Part shown: positions 11,689 through 23,860 of the stretch, piece by piece | Layout of the letters: every line of letters begins with the position of its first letter | How positions within the stretch are numbered: the stretch's first letter is position 1 | NCBI GenBank assembly: GCA_022495005.1 | Contig: JAGYXB010000797.1 | Span: forward strand, 1 to 64,000 | Source: Rhyacophila brunnea | Lineage: Eukaryota; Arthropoda; Insecta; Trichoptera; Rhyacophilidae | Length of the DNA: 64,000 nucleotides | Direction of reading: 5' to 3' | Translations under genes and position numbers: made by a program | Notes under the pieces: generated by a model | The model's database searches: none | What the model was told of the DNA's origin: nothing | The model's input: the letters and a program-made list of their open reading frames with translations, nothing else

Positions 11689-12066
11689 TAATGCATATTT
11701 TTTAGTGCATACAAGCTTAGTGGCTGCGGGCCTTTACGATTTGACACAGTTTGACAGGCACTGTTATAATACAGAAATAATACACATACAACTTTTGTTT
11801 GCTTGCTATTGTGTGGGTGGAGATGATACGTAACGGAAATTATAATAAACGTTAAATGCCACGTTTACGTTACGGCAGTTTTGACGTGAAAATGTTTTGA
11901 ATATTTACGCCATTCACTGTAGGTATTACTTACGTCTTCGATTTATTTTCTATTTATAAGCTGGAACGCCTTGCGAGTATCTCGTGGTACACGTTTTCTT
12001 TTTTTTTTAGAATTTTTTGTTAGAATACGTCACATTTAATATGACACGGGTAGGTTTAGCTTTTAA

Positions 12067-12435
12067 GACGATACATCAGTGAAACGGCAAATAATTTTCA
12101 ACTATAGGCGCGACGAAATTTTGGACTCGCTGGCGTTCGGAGAGAGAACGTCGAGATGGGAACACGTTAATTTGTTTCGTGGTGGGGTATTAATTCTAAA
12201 ATCGTGTAAAGATGACTAAAAACGTTACCCATTTACTTGAAAAAGAAAAAACATGTCAATGAATATATTATTATTGTTACTAATAGAACAATAAACAGAA
12301 AATTAAATGGACGCATGTTGGATTTATATGAGAAATTATATTTCGGTCGGCATGCGTCATCTGCACCCGCGACCCGCAATCCGCGCATCGCCTAGCCACG
12401 ATCTTTTTAGACCATGTCTCAACTGAGGTATAGCC
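12067..12435. mobile_element. TTAA-flanked MITE, copy 1
   Basis: Inverted ends GACGATACATCAGT and GGCTATACCTCAGT, directly flanked by TTAA (12063-12066 and 12436-12439). TTAA targets are used by piggyBac and Kolobok superfamilies. Over 90% similar to 50585-50931. Confidence 0.82.
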
Positions 12436-12647
12436 TTAATAGTTTAGAATTCCAAGGAATTTATAAAAACATAAAGCAGTAATCGTGATTGAGCTTAAAT
12501 GTATTAAAGTGGTTTTAAAAAGGACCACTAGGAGCTCTAACTTTCATACAAACCCTGATAATATATTGTGTTACTTAGTTTTTTTTTGTTGCATATCAAC
12601 AGTGACACTTTCACACGTTACACCGAAACTGGAAGGCTCCATCTGTA

Positions 12648-13035
12648 AGCCGGCTATCACATCTAAACTCGCCCCGTCTGCCGCACAGCCGTAAATCAAA
12701 CCTTTTAGGAACGTCGTTCCGATGTTGCATATGAAAACCGCGCACATCTACCTAGCGACACTCGCGCGTAACCTCTCGAAACGTATATCTTTGGATGCGG
12801 CGACCGGCGAGCCGGTATAGGAATGACCAAAACGTGGATGTGTGTATGCGTTCGGGCGTCTTCGACTCGCAGCCCGAGACGCATGCGATTTGTTAATGTT
12901 TTTTCAAACTAAAAAGTCGCATTCAACCGATGTGCGGAGCTCCATTTGGCAACGTGTGTTTTGTGAATAACGATGACAACACATCGACGAATTCGACACG
13001 TTGCAGACGGGACGTCTTTTGATGTGCGAGTCGGC
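12648..13035. mobile_element. GC-rich MITE (AGCCGGCTCGCACATCA family), copy 1
   Basis: Left end agccggctatcacatctaaa and inverted right agccgactcgcacatcaaaa, with internal blocks shared with 24820-25212 (cgcacatctacctagcgaca versus cgcacatctgcctagcaata; acacatcgacgaattcg). Confidence 0.7.
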
Positions 13036-13255
13036 TAAGGAGATTCAACATCTTTGGTAAATACTATTATTAACACCATTTCAAATCTTAATTGCTCCCC
13101 ACTTATCACGGTTTTTCCATTAAAGATTTCAAACCCCTTCTACACAATAATTAATTATTGTAACTTTGAAATTTTATCAGTTGTCTCTTTCTTACGTTAC
13201 CATTACATAGATTAGATAGGTCTTTTTATCCAGCTCTGCATTTTAGGCATAACAT

Positions 13256-13688
13256 AATACCCCATTGACACATGCATGGATTTACTGCTGACAGTACGTA
13301 TTATTGCGGCCATAATCAGAAAATGCACGTGTAAACATGTAGTATCCTGCAAGTTGCAAGATTGCATGCATGAATCAAAAAAGTTCGGATGCTTCTGAAT
13401 TTTCATGCGACAGCTGGGATTTATTCGATATCTGTGCCTGCGCAGTAGAACGATAGTGGCGAACCTGCTGGAAAAAAACTAACTACACCGCACAGGCTCA
13501 TTTTGAGGTTAACCGATTTTCACGACTGTCAAATAGTACCATAAAATTACAACATCGCGTCTCGCTTATTCTTGGAAGAATGAGATTGGCGAGACAGTCA
13601 GCAATTTTACGTGTAAACAGCAATTATCGCGATAGTTTAAAACACACTATTTTCAAGTAAATACATGCACGTGTACAGGTGCTATTAA
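13256..13688. mobile_element. MITE with CCTGYRCACATGCATG ends, copy 1
   Basis: Left aataccccattgacacatgcatgga and right tacatgcacgtgtacaggt form degenerate inverted ends. The body shares gtgcctgcgcagtagaacgatag and gaatgagattggcgagacag with 61799-62214. Confidence 0.6.
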
Positions 13689-15343
13689 TCAAGGTAAAAT
13701 GAAATGGCAATGTGCTCGAAGACGTTGTAGATGATGCTTAGTTGGTGAAATATACGTTGAATACCGAGTTGAATGGATAAAACTTAGGAAAGCCTTCATA
13801 CAGTAGTATATGATTATATGATTACACTGGACTTGATTGAATATTTTTAGAATATAGTAGGTACCTAAGTATAATTACATATTCTAATTTAAAATTTGGT
13901 TTTGTGTGCTGCACATGAGTGTTATGCTTATTTTCCATTAGGTACATATTATTATAATGCGATTGTTATCTATTCTGTTTGAGTGGTGATATTGCAAAAA
14001 TACGCAATAATTCATTCAATATCAATTTACGATAAAATATATTATCGGGGTATCAGAAAGCTATAAAATAATATGAAACGGGTGTGCAAAAATTCAAGGA
14101 AGACTTTATTGGCCTACTATCTCTACTCATTGGTAGTCATATGATAATCACATCATAATCAGATCAATTATTATCAGGCTACCATAAAAAAACATCAGCT
14201 AAAAATCATTACCTACTTACAACTAAAATATTAATGTTTTGTTTGCTTTTTTACCTTTTACACTCAAGTGTTTTTTATTTCTTCAGAGTTCAATGTAATG
14301 GACGTCGATTCTGTCGTTAAGTTCAATGTATCAGGCGGCCATAAACGGGTACGGATTATTCAGTATACAATACCGGTCATTATTATCTTTCCCGATGCCG
14401 CTATTATAGTATTCATCCAGTACACGGAACAGCCTCTCGTTGCAGTCATGCGCGACGTCATACCAGTTTGATTAGTTTGGCTTAGATTATTCACAATCTA
14501 CAATATTTTATATACATGCATTTATAGTTAAGGTATTATATTATAAGAACATTGTAGTCAACTGATAGGTCATATATTGGGGATTACTAAATATATATTT
14601 TAGAATACACAAACATATTTAAAAACGGCCTAAATATTTATGTGTCTGTTTGAAACATGGATAAGACACCCAAAAAATCATCTGCTTGAATATAGACAAC
14701 ACAGATATAAACAACACATACTTTTAGTTTTCCCTTATCATGTCTTTGAGCGTATTTTGTATCGTAACGTAAGCTTTTCAAAGTTCTTTCTGGAAGAGTC
14801 CGAAGAAGAGCTTTTCAAGACGCCGGTTGTGAGGTTTTGCAGAATGCAGCGTTTTAAATGTGTGAATGTCCTACGAAAATGAAACACACATTATATAGTG
14901 CAACAGTGTGTGTTGCAATCTTCAAATACTTACACCAATATTGAGTGAGCGTCAGTGCATAAACCGAGAGCAGTTGTCAAAATAAAGAACAAGCTTAGAA
15001 TGACGAATTCTTGACACGTGTTTTAAGTTTATCCCATATTCTTCCACACTCAAGATCGGTTGCCTGTTACTCCACACCCGTTAGGTATTTCAATTCCCAT
15101 TAATTCTGTGCTCCCCGGAGACTAATGTTTCAAGGCAGGTTACCATATATACGTATTATCACTCCCCTCCATTTTGATATGTGTGGATTTTTCTCAACTG
15201 TCACTTTTATTTTTAGTTTTCTTTTTTTATCGTCTGTATTTGGGATGAAGGTGGATAATTGACACACTGGAATGGTTTCGGAAACGACGAGGTTTATTTG
15301 GTGTTAATATATACTATATGGTTACATTTTTTATCATTTAATT
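13689..15343. other. No gene recognised
   Basis: AT-rich. The stretch 14275-14400 weakly resembles 24715-24790 (aatgtatcaggcg...acaataccgg) and may be an old repeat. Confidence 0.45.
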
Positions 15344-15583
15344 CTACGGAGCGCAAAATGTACGCGTTCGCGATTTTGCTGCTTGTCGCGATCTCGGACT
15401 TCGGGTCTTATACCTAGAGTACCTTTTAGGGGTGTAGAGTGGCCTGAACACGCCCTTGGCCTCGTAGTCAAATAAACTGCACCGAGCCGCACCCTTGACC
15501 ACCCAGAGGAACGTTTCTTTCCAGAAATAAGTCCCACGGCCCGTGTCTTTGAGGCTGAGGACACGGTTCGTGGAAGACCAGGC
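15344..15583 (-). CDS. Unrecognised candidate terminal exon, minus strand
   Basis: A GC-rich open stretch in AT-rich surroundings. On the minus strand a T-rich tract ending in ttattcag precedes it (acceptor at 15584). One frame (open from 15673 down to the TAG at 15344-15346) reads WSSTNRVLSLKDTGRGTYFW, then KETFLWVVKGAARCSLFDYE, then AKGVFRPLYTPKRYSR. A second frame (15636-15334) is also open over the whole stretch, so the correct frame is uncertain. I do not recognise the protein. It could be the last exon of an unknown gene or part of an unrecognised transposon. No neighbouring exon was identified. Confidence 0.3.
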   Translation of the reverse strand, partial: AWSSTNRVLSLKDTGRGTYFWKETFLWVVKGAARCSLFDYEAKGVFRPLYTPKRYSRYKTRSPRSRQAAKSRTRTFCAP

Positions 15584-15589
15584 CTGAAT

Positions 15590-17169
15590 AAATAAGAAAG
15601 CATGCGAGACGACGAATGAAATTGGGCTTTTGCCACTTAAACATGTCAGTAGAATGTGTAGGCAAAACGCCAATAGATTGTAATAACTTGTATTGTGAAT
15701 GAAAGAGAGGAATGTTAGGCAGTGCTAGGAGAAGAAAAAGAGTATTACGTCATAACTAAATCGTAAGATATGTAAAATTAAGATATATAAAAAAATCCGC
15801 AGTACGGACACTACGTTGTAATAACGCGTAAGTGTGCCGTACAAAATAAATGTAAACAATTTAACAGCGTTGATTCCGAAATAGAAAATAATGTTAAAAG
15901 TCGGCCGGCAACATTGTCTTTGACCGTTGGAGATATGCAACGTCGCCCAAGAAAAAAAACCGTTGGGGATGAATTTCAAGATGGCTTGAGTATGACGAAA
16001 ATAGTAAGATGCGGCACACGTATTTCGTACTCGGCATGTACTCGGTAACATAAACTATTAAAAAAAAAATCGCGTGTCGATAGTATTTCGCGGCTATTGT
16101 ATATTATAAGTAACCAGCTCGGGGATATAAATATTTTGGAATCAATTGCGCTTATAAATTGTGTGTTATGAATAACCTATAATAATTCTTTAAAAAAAAC
16201 ATATTGTGTCCGTAAAAGAAACTATAAAACTATGTAATAATTATATGACATCGACGTAAATATACCCTGCCGTTATAAAACTAATTCCGGTGCGTTATTT
16301 TACCCAGCCCCAAATCCTAAAAAAAAACATACTAAGAATAAAAAGCGACAGTTTACCAGTTGCTAACAAAAAATTGTGATACCAGGGTTCGAATTGAACT
16401 TTGTCTGAGCTAGACCGGAACCCTGGAGTTATCAGTATTTACGGACCTATTTATTTTTATAAAATATTATTCAACTTATTCTGGGATGCCAATAATTGTA
16501 CATAATTATTTAATTATCAAAGATTTTTCATAGATTGGAATCGTTTAACTTTCTTATATGAAGTTAGTTGTTTTTATTCATAACGTTTCGTATAGCAAAT
16601 ATTTGATAAACGTATCAGCTAGTAGTTACTAGTTGTTTAAACAAATATTTTTTACTCAATTAAATTAACTATTAATTGTCGTAAGTTCGTTTTCTATATA
16701 ATAGTTTGTCAACGTTCAATATTGAAATGTCCATTAATCAAATGCTTTACTCGGAAACAACTGTCATATTTTTTCAGCACGTCAAGTTAAACGATTCTGC
16801 TTGCTCTCGATATAGGTACATAGGTTCGCTTGTCAGTTCAGCACAATTTTTTATCACTTTTTTGCTGCAAAAAGTAGGCAGAACAGGCGAGCTGAAGAGA
16901 GTACCACTGGCCCACTTTTCTGTGCACTTTTAAGTTCAAGTCTTTATCCGGGTCGCGCCACTGTACAAAAAGCTGTATGTAATATACCTACAACTCGGTT
17001 TGGTTCATGGCATGGTAAATAGGTACCTATAAGTGTTTATAGCCCTTACAAACAATTGAAAACATCTTCATTCAAAATTTGTCTTGTCACATTGTTGAAA
17101 GTGTGCGTTTATGTCTTTATAGCGTTGTTATCCTATCATGCTAAAACTATGTAAAAACACAGTGTGTAT
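15590..17169. other. No gene recognised; small GTTCGAA hairpin
   Basis: A short inverted pair ccagggttc (16382-16390) / gaaccctgg (about 16418-16426) is present. Otherwise only anonymous short ORFs. Confidence 0.45.
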
Positions 17170-17352
17170 GGTTTTAGTGAAATGAGAACCCAAGTTTTAA
17201 ACTACATTTTCTGTAAACTTATTGGATTTTTTTGACATAATCTATAAATATACACTTTATTTAGAGATTACTTATGTCAAAACAATTTAATAATTTTACA
17301 CAATATAAGAGAAAGGGTAGATTAAAACTTGGGTTCTCATTGTACTAAAACC
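17170..17352. mobile_element. Hairpin MITE, 36-bp inverted ends
   Basis: Left GGTTTTAGTGAAATGAGAAC and inverted right GGTTTTAGTACAATGAGAAC. The match continues through CCAAGTTTTAA (36 bp, 3-4 mismatches). The interior also has a small inverted pair (tgacataatctataaat / gattacttatgtca). Confidence 0.82.
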
Positions 17353-17534
17353 AAAAGAACTGTTTTTTACTTAACAGGGCAGTGTAGGTGTCCACTTAAA
17401 TGAAATATGTATTGCTCCATACAGATGGTTGACATATATCTACTACTTTGCAAAAATGGTGATTTTTGCAAATTCACCTATGTGTCAACTTTAACTATAA
17501 CATTGTTAAACCTTGCCTACACGAAACTATAATG

Positions 17535-17910
17535 ATTTAGGTATATCTACTATGGGCGATCCGACAACAATAGTACTTTTCAGTCATACTTATTTGTTTT
17601 TGTTGAATTAAGAATACAGGAATACCAACCATAATCGATAAAAAATATTCTGCTATCTATAAAATATCTAAAATTATGTATGGTTTAATGGTATAATTTT
17701 AATTGCTTTATAGGTAAGCGAATATTTTTGATTATCATCTACTATGGCTTGGATTAGGTGGAGTGTGATTGAATTTTAAAAACTAACCAACACTGTCTAC
17801 ACATTGTAGTCTTGGTTGAATGAAAACAAATACCTACGTTTGACTGACAAAGTTTAGTGTGCACTATTTATGTCGAATCTTAACAGTCTACCTCCACCCT
17901 TTACCAATGA
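17535..17910. mobile_element. AAATAGTGCAC-family MITE, second copy
   Basis: Shares gggcgatccgacaacaatag, the cataatcgataaaaaatattc core and the right end gtgcactatttatgtcgaat, then cagtctacctccacccttta with 33269-33647. The outer left arm is missing. Confidence 0.65.
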
Positions 17911-18488
17911 TAGCTATCGTATTTGAGCTGTTTTATATCACTATAGGGAGGCAAACAATTTTGTAATTAATTATATTACTAATATTATTCCCAACTTCTT
18001 ACACTTGCATTTTTATTACATTAGTAATTGCATCAAAAATAGTTACATATATATATGTATATATAAATAAATCATAATATATTCATTATCACGATGTCAT
18101 AACATAATAATCCGTTTATCTTGTACACATTCACGGCTGAATATTTTGTCAACGAGAATAGTATTGATAGATAAATTTAATTAATTTCTATTTGCTTTGC
18201 ACTTAGTTATTGGCCTAGATTAAATTTATAATTAGCTTCGCCACAATTTCTCGCTTTCTACGTTAGGTATGGCCTCAGGCTATGTTCAGTTATCGACTAT
18301 TGCTAATGCCACTTGGGAATTGATTGATCGATTGGTGATTTGGTTATTTTTTAATTATATCTACAATTTACCTGAATAAAATTTTATCAGAAAATAACAA
18401 CACGTAATAATTATTAATGTATTGAAAACCGTTAGATTAGAGGTTAGTATTTTTAAAATCGCGAAATTCTGTAATTTGACAAAAATAG

Positions 18489-18946
18489 TTACAAGATAAG
18501 AAGAACTTTTTATATACTTACCACATTTTTAAATTTTCTGTTGAATCATATAAACTTGACAATTTTATGTATTAATAATTTAGGACAAATAAGGCAATTG
18601 ATTTCAACAAATCATTTTTTTGCTATTTTGCAATAAACAAATATAGAATACTGAAAAGTAATTTTTTCACAAGGACCACCCCCTTAGCAACCAATAATAG
18701 TGTATTGGATTAAGAATTTCTTCCGAAATAACTTTTCATACAAAACAGAATTAACTGAAAATGAATTCAATTGTACTTAAAGATGGGTAAAAGTATTAAA
18801 AGAATACATTGGCATCGTGTTCTGATATATTCTAAAAGTTTCAAATGTCTAGCTAGTCGGGAAGTTAGTTAAAAATCGATTGCAAGATTTGTACTTGATA
18901 AACAACCACCGGACAAGCAAGAATACGAGCTAAGAAAAACGTGGTA
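18489..18946 (+). mobile_element. TTACAA-family MITE, copy 2
   Basis: Same end and core blocks as copy 1 (gttacaagataagaagaact, agctagtcgggaagttagtt, aagaatacgagctaag). Its middle section is replaced relative to copy 1. Confidence 0.82.
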
Positions 18947-19299
18947 ATAATAAGTTAAATTTAAAATCTATATCATATAATCTGGTATCGGCATTATATT
19001 ATAAAATTATACCAGCAATAACAAAACATACACATTGATTCGTAGAATAATGTGTATATTTCTGAGATTACCATATTTGTTAATACTAGTGTAATATAAA
19101 TTAACGGCACCCATATTGGCCTAAAGTAATTGTAAATAAAGCGTGTTTTTTTTAAGTTGTGTATTTGATCTCTCAATTAGAATCAAAAATATATTTTTTA
19201 ATACAATCTACTTTCTACACTCTGCTGAGGCCTATAATTTTATACTCCGCTCAGGGTCAAACATAGCAATTTACTTTCTCAGCTTTCTTTAGATTGCAT

Positions 19300-19572
19300 T
19301 TATTTATTTGACAAAACATGGCCTGTTTTTTTAAAAATCATATGAAAATAATCCCACAGACCCCGGAATTGCCGAAATTCAACAATGTTTGATTTATCTG
19401 GTTTTAAAACATAATGAACCAATCCTCGTCTTTCCTGATGCGGACGGTCTATCGTATTTGCAGTTTGTAGTACTTGGCACTTGATTTGTTTTTTTTCTTC
19501 TTCAATAGCCACTCGGACGTAATCCAAGACAATAATTGTGTTCGACCATGTAACGTGTTTAGTCGTAATAAA
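19300..19572 (-). CDS. Unrecognised ORF fragment, minus strand
   Basis: About 90 codons open on the minus strand, reading SNTIIVLDYVRVAIEEEKKQ, then later HQERRGLVHYVLKPDKSNIV and EFRQFRGLWDYFHMIFKKTG, to a TAA at 19300-19302. No ATG near the beginning. The composition looks protein-like rather than random, but no family is recognised. It may be a transposon or retrocopy fragment. Confidence 0.25.
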   Translation of the reverse strand, partial: FITTKHVTWSNTIIVLDYVRVAIEEEKKQIKCQVLQTANTIDRPHQERRGLVHYVLKPDKSNIVEFRQFRGLWDYFHMIFKKTGHVLSNK

Positions 19573-20398
19573 TAATTAATTACTCGATAAATGTGTGCCG
19601 GGCAGTCACTTTATATTATCCGTCTCTTTTTAAAATTTAATAACAATGTAGGTATTTTTATCCTGTTCTTCTTATTGTGTCTGTTATCTCTCCTCTTCGC
19701 GGAGTGACGGGGAGGGTGGGGTATCAGTAGGTTTATTAGAATACATTTATTAAATGTTCATAAATATAAGTAATATTATTTTCCCATCAATATAAATAAA
19801 CAATTCCACACATATTATATCTCAACCAAAGATGAATATTTTTTTTAAAGAATATTTCGTCACAATTATAAATCAATATTATGATAGTATGCTCAACAAG
19901 GAAAATACGTTATTTTTTTAGAAAGTAATCGTTATTGTTATTACATACTTACTGTTAATAATTATTTATTATTCCAATGTAGATTTCGCAAATTGAAATA
20001 TTTAAAAAAAAAAACATTTAAAACTACGTTATTATTACGATGGGAATTCAATGCGCAAATTGCGGTATTCAATTAAATTTGTTAATCTGGTCAAAATGTC
20101 TAAAAGCTATTTTCGTGGTACGTAACATCTACCTACATCGTTTGATTTAGTCATTTCGGTTGAATTTAAATTCAAATGACGGAACACTGACTTAATGGGC
20201 AACAGCCGTCGAGCAAACTATACCACTCGATTGTATCATTAAAAACGTAATTATTGATCGATGGCAACTTGATCAATTGCAATTGTTTTCTAACTGGGTT
20301 AAAAACAATATCCATTCTTCTTGTTACGCCAATCATGCGATGCACTAACAATACTAATAAACAATGATATATAGTATTTTTTGTTGAATATTCTAGAC

Positions 20399-21035
20399 CA
20401 GTGGTTCTCACGTGAAATTTAACTGTGGCCGTACAGGTGAGATTGACAGTTCGATGGAAACGTCTGGTGGCCGCACTAAATTTCACTTTTGTTGTGATTG
20501 AAAAAATTAAAGCTAAATTTTATTTACTAAAAAATGCATCAATTTATTTATAGGCAAGTCCATTTAATAAAATACATTATTTGAACATTTTAGTACATAT
20601 ATATTTATTTAAAAATAATGCAAATGGAAATTCCTCAATACTCCTTTTTTCATAGTATACAATAGTAGGAAAAATCGACAATATTAATAAAGCAATTGTT
20701 GCCAATTCTTTGAATTCACTTGACTCTTGATCAACGTATAACTTCGACCAAAAAAAATTCAACCGTGATATTATAAAAATGGTTTTTAAGTGCTTGGTCA
20801 TGACTCATTTCCAATAACGCATATTTAACGTTAGCCCAGTTAATTAAATTAAATACTGAAAATGATGTTAATCTCGTTTGTAGTCCTATAAAGTTTTCAT
20901 TTGTCATCTGAAAAGGCGAAGTCATTTGAGCGTGGAAAGAAATTTAAGACAAGTTTCGTATTCAATCAATTTCATTTTAAAAATACATTTTTGAGATATT
21001 TGTAAAGCGCTGGTGGCCGCACATGAGAACCACTG
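20399..21035. mobile_element. hAT element, family B copy 1, 8-bp TSD
   Basis: Ends CAGTGGTTCTCACGTG and (inverted) CATGAGAACCACTG, with perfect 8-bp TSD TTCTAGAC (20391-20398 and 21036-21043). About 90% similar to the copy at 28832-29425. Retains minus-strand transposase remnants. Relative to copy 2 it has lost an internal block that in copy 2 encodes the CERSFSAMR motif. Confidence 0.95.
20577..20925 (-). pseudogene. hAT transposase C-terminal remnant (copy 1)
   Basis: Minus-strand frames read FNLINWANVKYALLEMSHDQ in one register. In another they read ELATIALLILSIFPTIVYYE, then KRSIEEFPFALFLNK. The second matches the dimerisation segment of the copy at 29031-29234 except for a deletion removing the conserved motif. 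Several frame changes; dead. Confidence 0.65.
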
Positions 21036-21058
21036 TTCTAGACACAATCTTAATGTAA

Positions 21059-21525
21059 GGCATAAAGCCCATTGACGCAGCGAGTGCGGCGCTCGCGCAA
21101 AATTTCTACAAGTGGCGCGTAAATCATCGAAAATACAACGTAATCAAATACGCCAGCGCACACTGGACTTGACGATGCCTTGTGCCCCGCCTGCCGCATG
21201 AGTCACCGTTTTTCGCTTCTCGGCGATACGATTTAATGAAAATACAAAGAAGTCCATTCATTGAACACGGCTACCAAAATCACGCTGCTCGAAGCGTCGT
21301 CGTTCGACGGGCGAGAAGTCATTATTTAATAACAGAGAAGTCATTGTTTAATTTTATTCCGTGTCATATATTTCGCTGGTTGAATAATGTCGTCGTAAAT
21401 ATTGATTACAAGCCCCGAAATAATATAATATTTTTATTGCTTTGTTATGAGAGACGCTGTAATAATAATTATTTTGTGCTGCTTGGGCCGCTTATTACAT
21501 AGGTGAAGGGTAATGCGCGGCAAGA
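21059..21525. mobile_element. GGCATAAAGCCCA-ended element, copy 2, right end lost
   Basis: About 90% identical to 5025-5455 (same start GGCATAAAGCCCATTGACGC), but after gggtaatgcgcgg the sequence diverges and the right terminal repeat is absent. It begins 15 bp after the TSD of the hAT copy ending at 21035. Confidence 0.7.
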
Positions 21526-22761
21526 GACGTGTGATTATGGTTATGAATAAACGCTTCATACGCCGACTTCGCCCGCTCGACGCGTTCTATGGGCACTATC
21601 GCTAAGATTTAACAGTACATGCAAATTTGAGCATTGTATTTTATTACAAAATAATCTTTTTTTGATAGTAATAATTAATAATATATTAGATTTCGGCTAT
21701 CGTCGATTTATTGATTTTGCCAAGTTATAGAAAATGTATCAGATGTTTTCGGTGAATATTTTTAATCCTAATGGGAGTGTTATGCTACTGTTAATTTACT
21801 GTAATATAAGCATCCTGCAATAAAATACGAAAGATAGAAATGAATACTATTAATTTATTGCTAATAATTTGTATTTTAAAATGTTTAAATTGTTAATAAT
21901 TTTATTGTGTTCGTTGAACATTCTGTTTTTATTAATAAATTTATTTTTATTATTATTCGTCATTTAATTTAATTAAAAGTAATATTTATTTATATATTTA
22001 ATATTTTCAGATACGTATCTACGTATCTTAGTATTGATTATTAACACTATAAAATGTGAATGAGCAGAAAATGGTATTGCATTTCATGCCGTGTATTCTG
22101 TCGCTAGATTTCGCCAGGAGCATTATACTTCTTTCCCTTAATAATTAATATATATTTGTATTTTAACACTCAAAAATATTTTCAAAAAATAACAATCTTA
22201 CGAATGCGTTCTAAATAACAAATTAGATTGTCATTTACATAGATAAAGATAACGACAAAAAAATCTTGCTACTGTAGATATATGTATCTATGTCAACAGC
22301 AGTGCATTAATGAGTTGTAAAGTGGCGTCTCCGAGAGCATTTCAAGTCTCTTCGCACGAAGTCGTCAGTATTGTAGAAATGGCAACGTAATCGAACCGAT
22401 GTGATTATAGCTGCCGCAGAAATGCGCAGTGCGCCCCAGCAAACAACGCTAGCTGGAATAATAAACCTACCATACACTGCGATACCTACTATGTGCAACA
22501 CAATATTATAAATTATATTACCACATACCTAACATATATTTCAAATGCCTACATAGGTACTTCCGTGTCGTAAGAATTTCGTTAATTAAATGATAAAAAT
22601 ATAAGTATGTAATTTCTTTGATTAATATTATTTATTACACAATCGTTTCCTCTTGCACATTTTTAAATTTTGAGTTTTTTCTTCGGAAAAATATTTACAT
22701 GTTGTATTCTTTATTTATCATCTAATCTTATTTGAATTACTTATTATATTAGTAATTGGAG
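21526..22761. other. No gene recognised
   Basis: Extremely AT-rich. 22310-22500 is somewhat richer in GC but encodes nothing recognisable. Confidence 0.45.
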
Positions 22762-22960
22762 GTTGTCCATAATTGGCGTCACATGATTTTCGGTATTTTT
22801 TTACATCCGTATAAAATAAGTAATAATAATATGTTCTCAAGGGTTTTTTTTGTTAGTTTTGTGATGTCACATTTTCTACAACCCCCATATCTCTTTCGTC
22901 GCAAATAATCACATTGTATCAAACGCCATCCGCTCTTAGAACGTGAAGTTATATAATATA
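22762..22960. mobile_element. Second, partial copy of the GGGTCGTYCATA MITE
   Basis: Starts GAGGTTGTCCATAATTGGCG and carries GTGATGTCACATTTTCTACA, then ACCCCC and ATCACATTGTAT. This matches the reverse complement of 1569-1824. The right terminal repeat is eroded. Confidence 0.6.
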
Positions 22961-23514
22961 GGACTTACCCCTGGCTACTGATCAATAATATTGGGCTATT
23001 TATATAAATTGCACAATGTTTCGTTAACACATTGGGTAGACCGAATGATCCGTTATATTTGGCCATTATTTTACCCGATTGGAAGCATCATTGCTGTGAT
23101 TTTAATAGGTTGTGCTTGGCATTGTTGTTACATGGCTATTTCTAACCAGATTATTTTGACCAAGTCCATATTATTATGTGATCCGTAGTAATTAATAAAC
23201 TATTATACTATGATCCTTATAATGAGATTTGTTATATCTTATATCACTATTGTGTTGCCCAGTCATGATCACATTATTAGTTTGAGGAGTGAAGAATAAT
23301 CGCTTTACAAAAAATGTAGTCATTCAAAAGAGGTGAGACCGCGGAATCCTCCAGGTTGCCAGTAGACAATGTTGTGCGGGAACTACGTTACAACGAATTG
23401 AGGGAGAGGAATGGAATCAGCTTGGTGAGGCCTCCATCACGTTATTTGATTATGAAGTTCTAAATAAGAATAACGGAGCTTTAACTGAGCAACTGTTTAA
23501 ATGCTAATTAATGA

Positions 23515-23860
23515 TCGCTTTGATGCCTTTCGGGGGGTCCTGTCGGGCGATGCAAAAGTGAGAAATATGAAATTTATAAAAAGATAACCACTCATGTTAA
23601 GGTCACGACACCTTGCAAGCCTTAGACCCGTTTCACACGGGACACCTGTATGGCGAGATTCCGTATTTACATATAAAATAGGTGTCCCGTGTGTAACGGG
23701 TCTTACCGATGCATTATCGTGATGTGTGTGACAATGGGTAAGTACATACAAACATTGGAAGGAGTGGACAAAAATTATTTGTTTTCTCCAATCCTGAGAT
23801 TTAAAATTCTGCCCGGGATTGTAATCCGTAATGGAGAGGGCGCGCTTGGATGAGGCATCC
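23515..23860 (+). repeat. Same repeat family, copy interrupted by a hairpin MITE
   Basis: Matches parts of 25690-26460 at both ends (cgctttgatgcc...ggggggtcctgtc, and gtgatgtgtgtgacaatggg to taatccgtaatgga). Flanked by a ~60-bp direct duplication (23425-23480 and 23845-23905: catcacgttatttg-ttatgaagtt). Confidence 0.5.
23625..23702. mobile_element. 78-bp hairpin MITE with TTA target duplication
   Basis: Arms GACCCGTTTCACACGGGACA and inverted GACCCGTTACACACGGGACA, separated by a short loop. Flanked by TTA on both sides (23622-23624, 23703-23705). The related repeat at 26321-26340 reads caaaccttacccgtgatg without the hairpin, i.e. an approximately empty site. A TTA duplication suits PIF/Harbinger-type integration. 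Confidence 0.8.
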
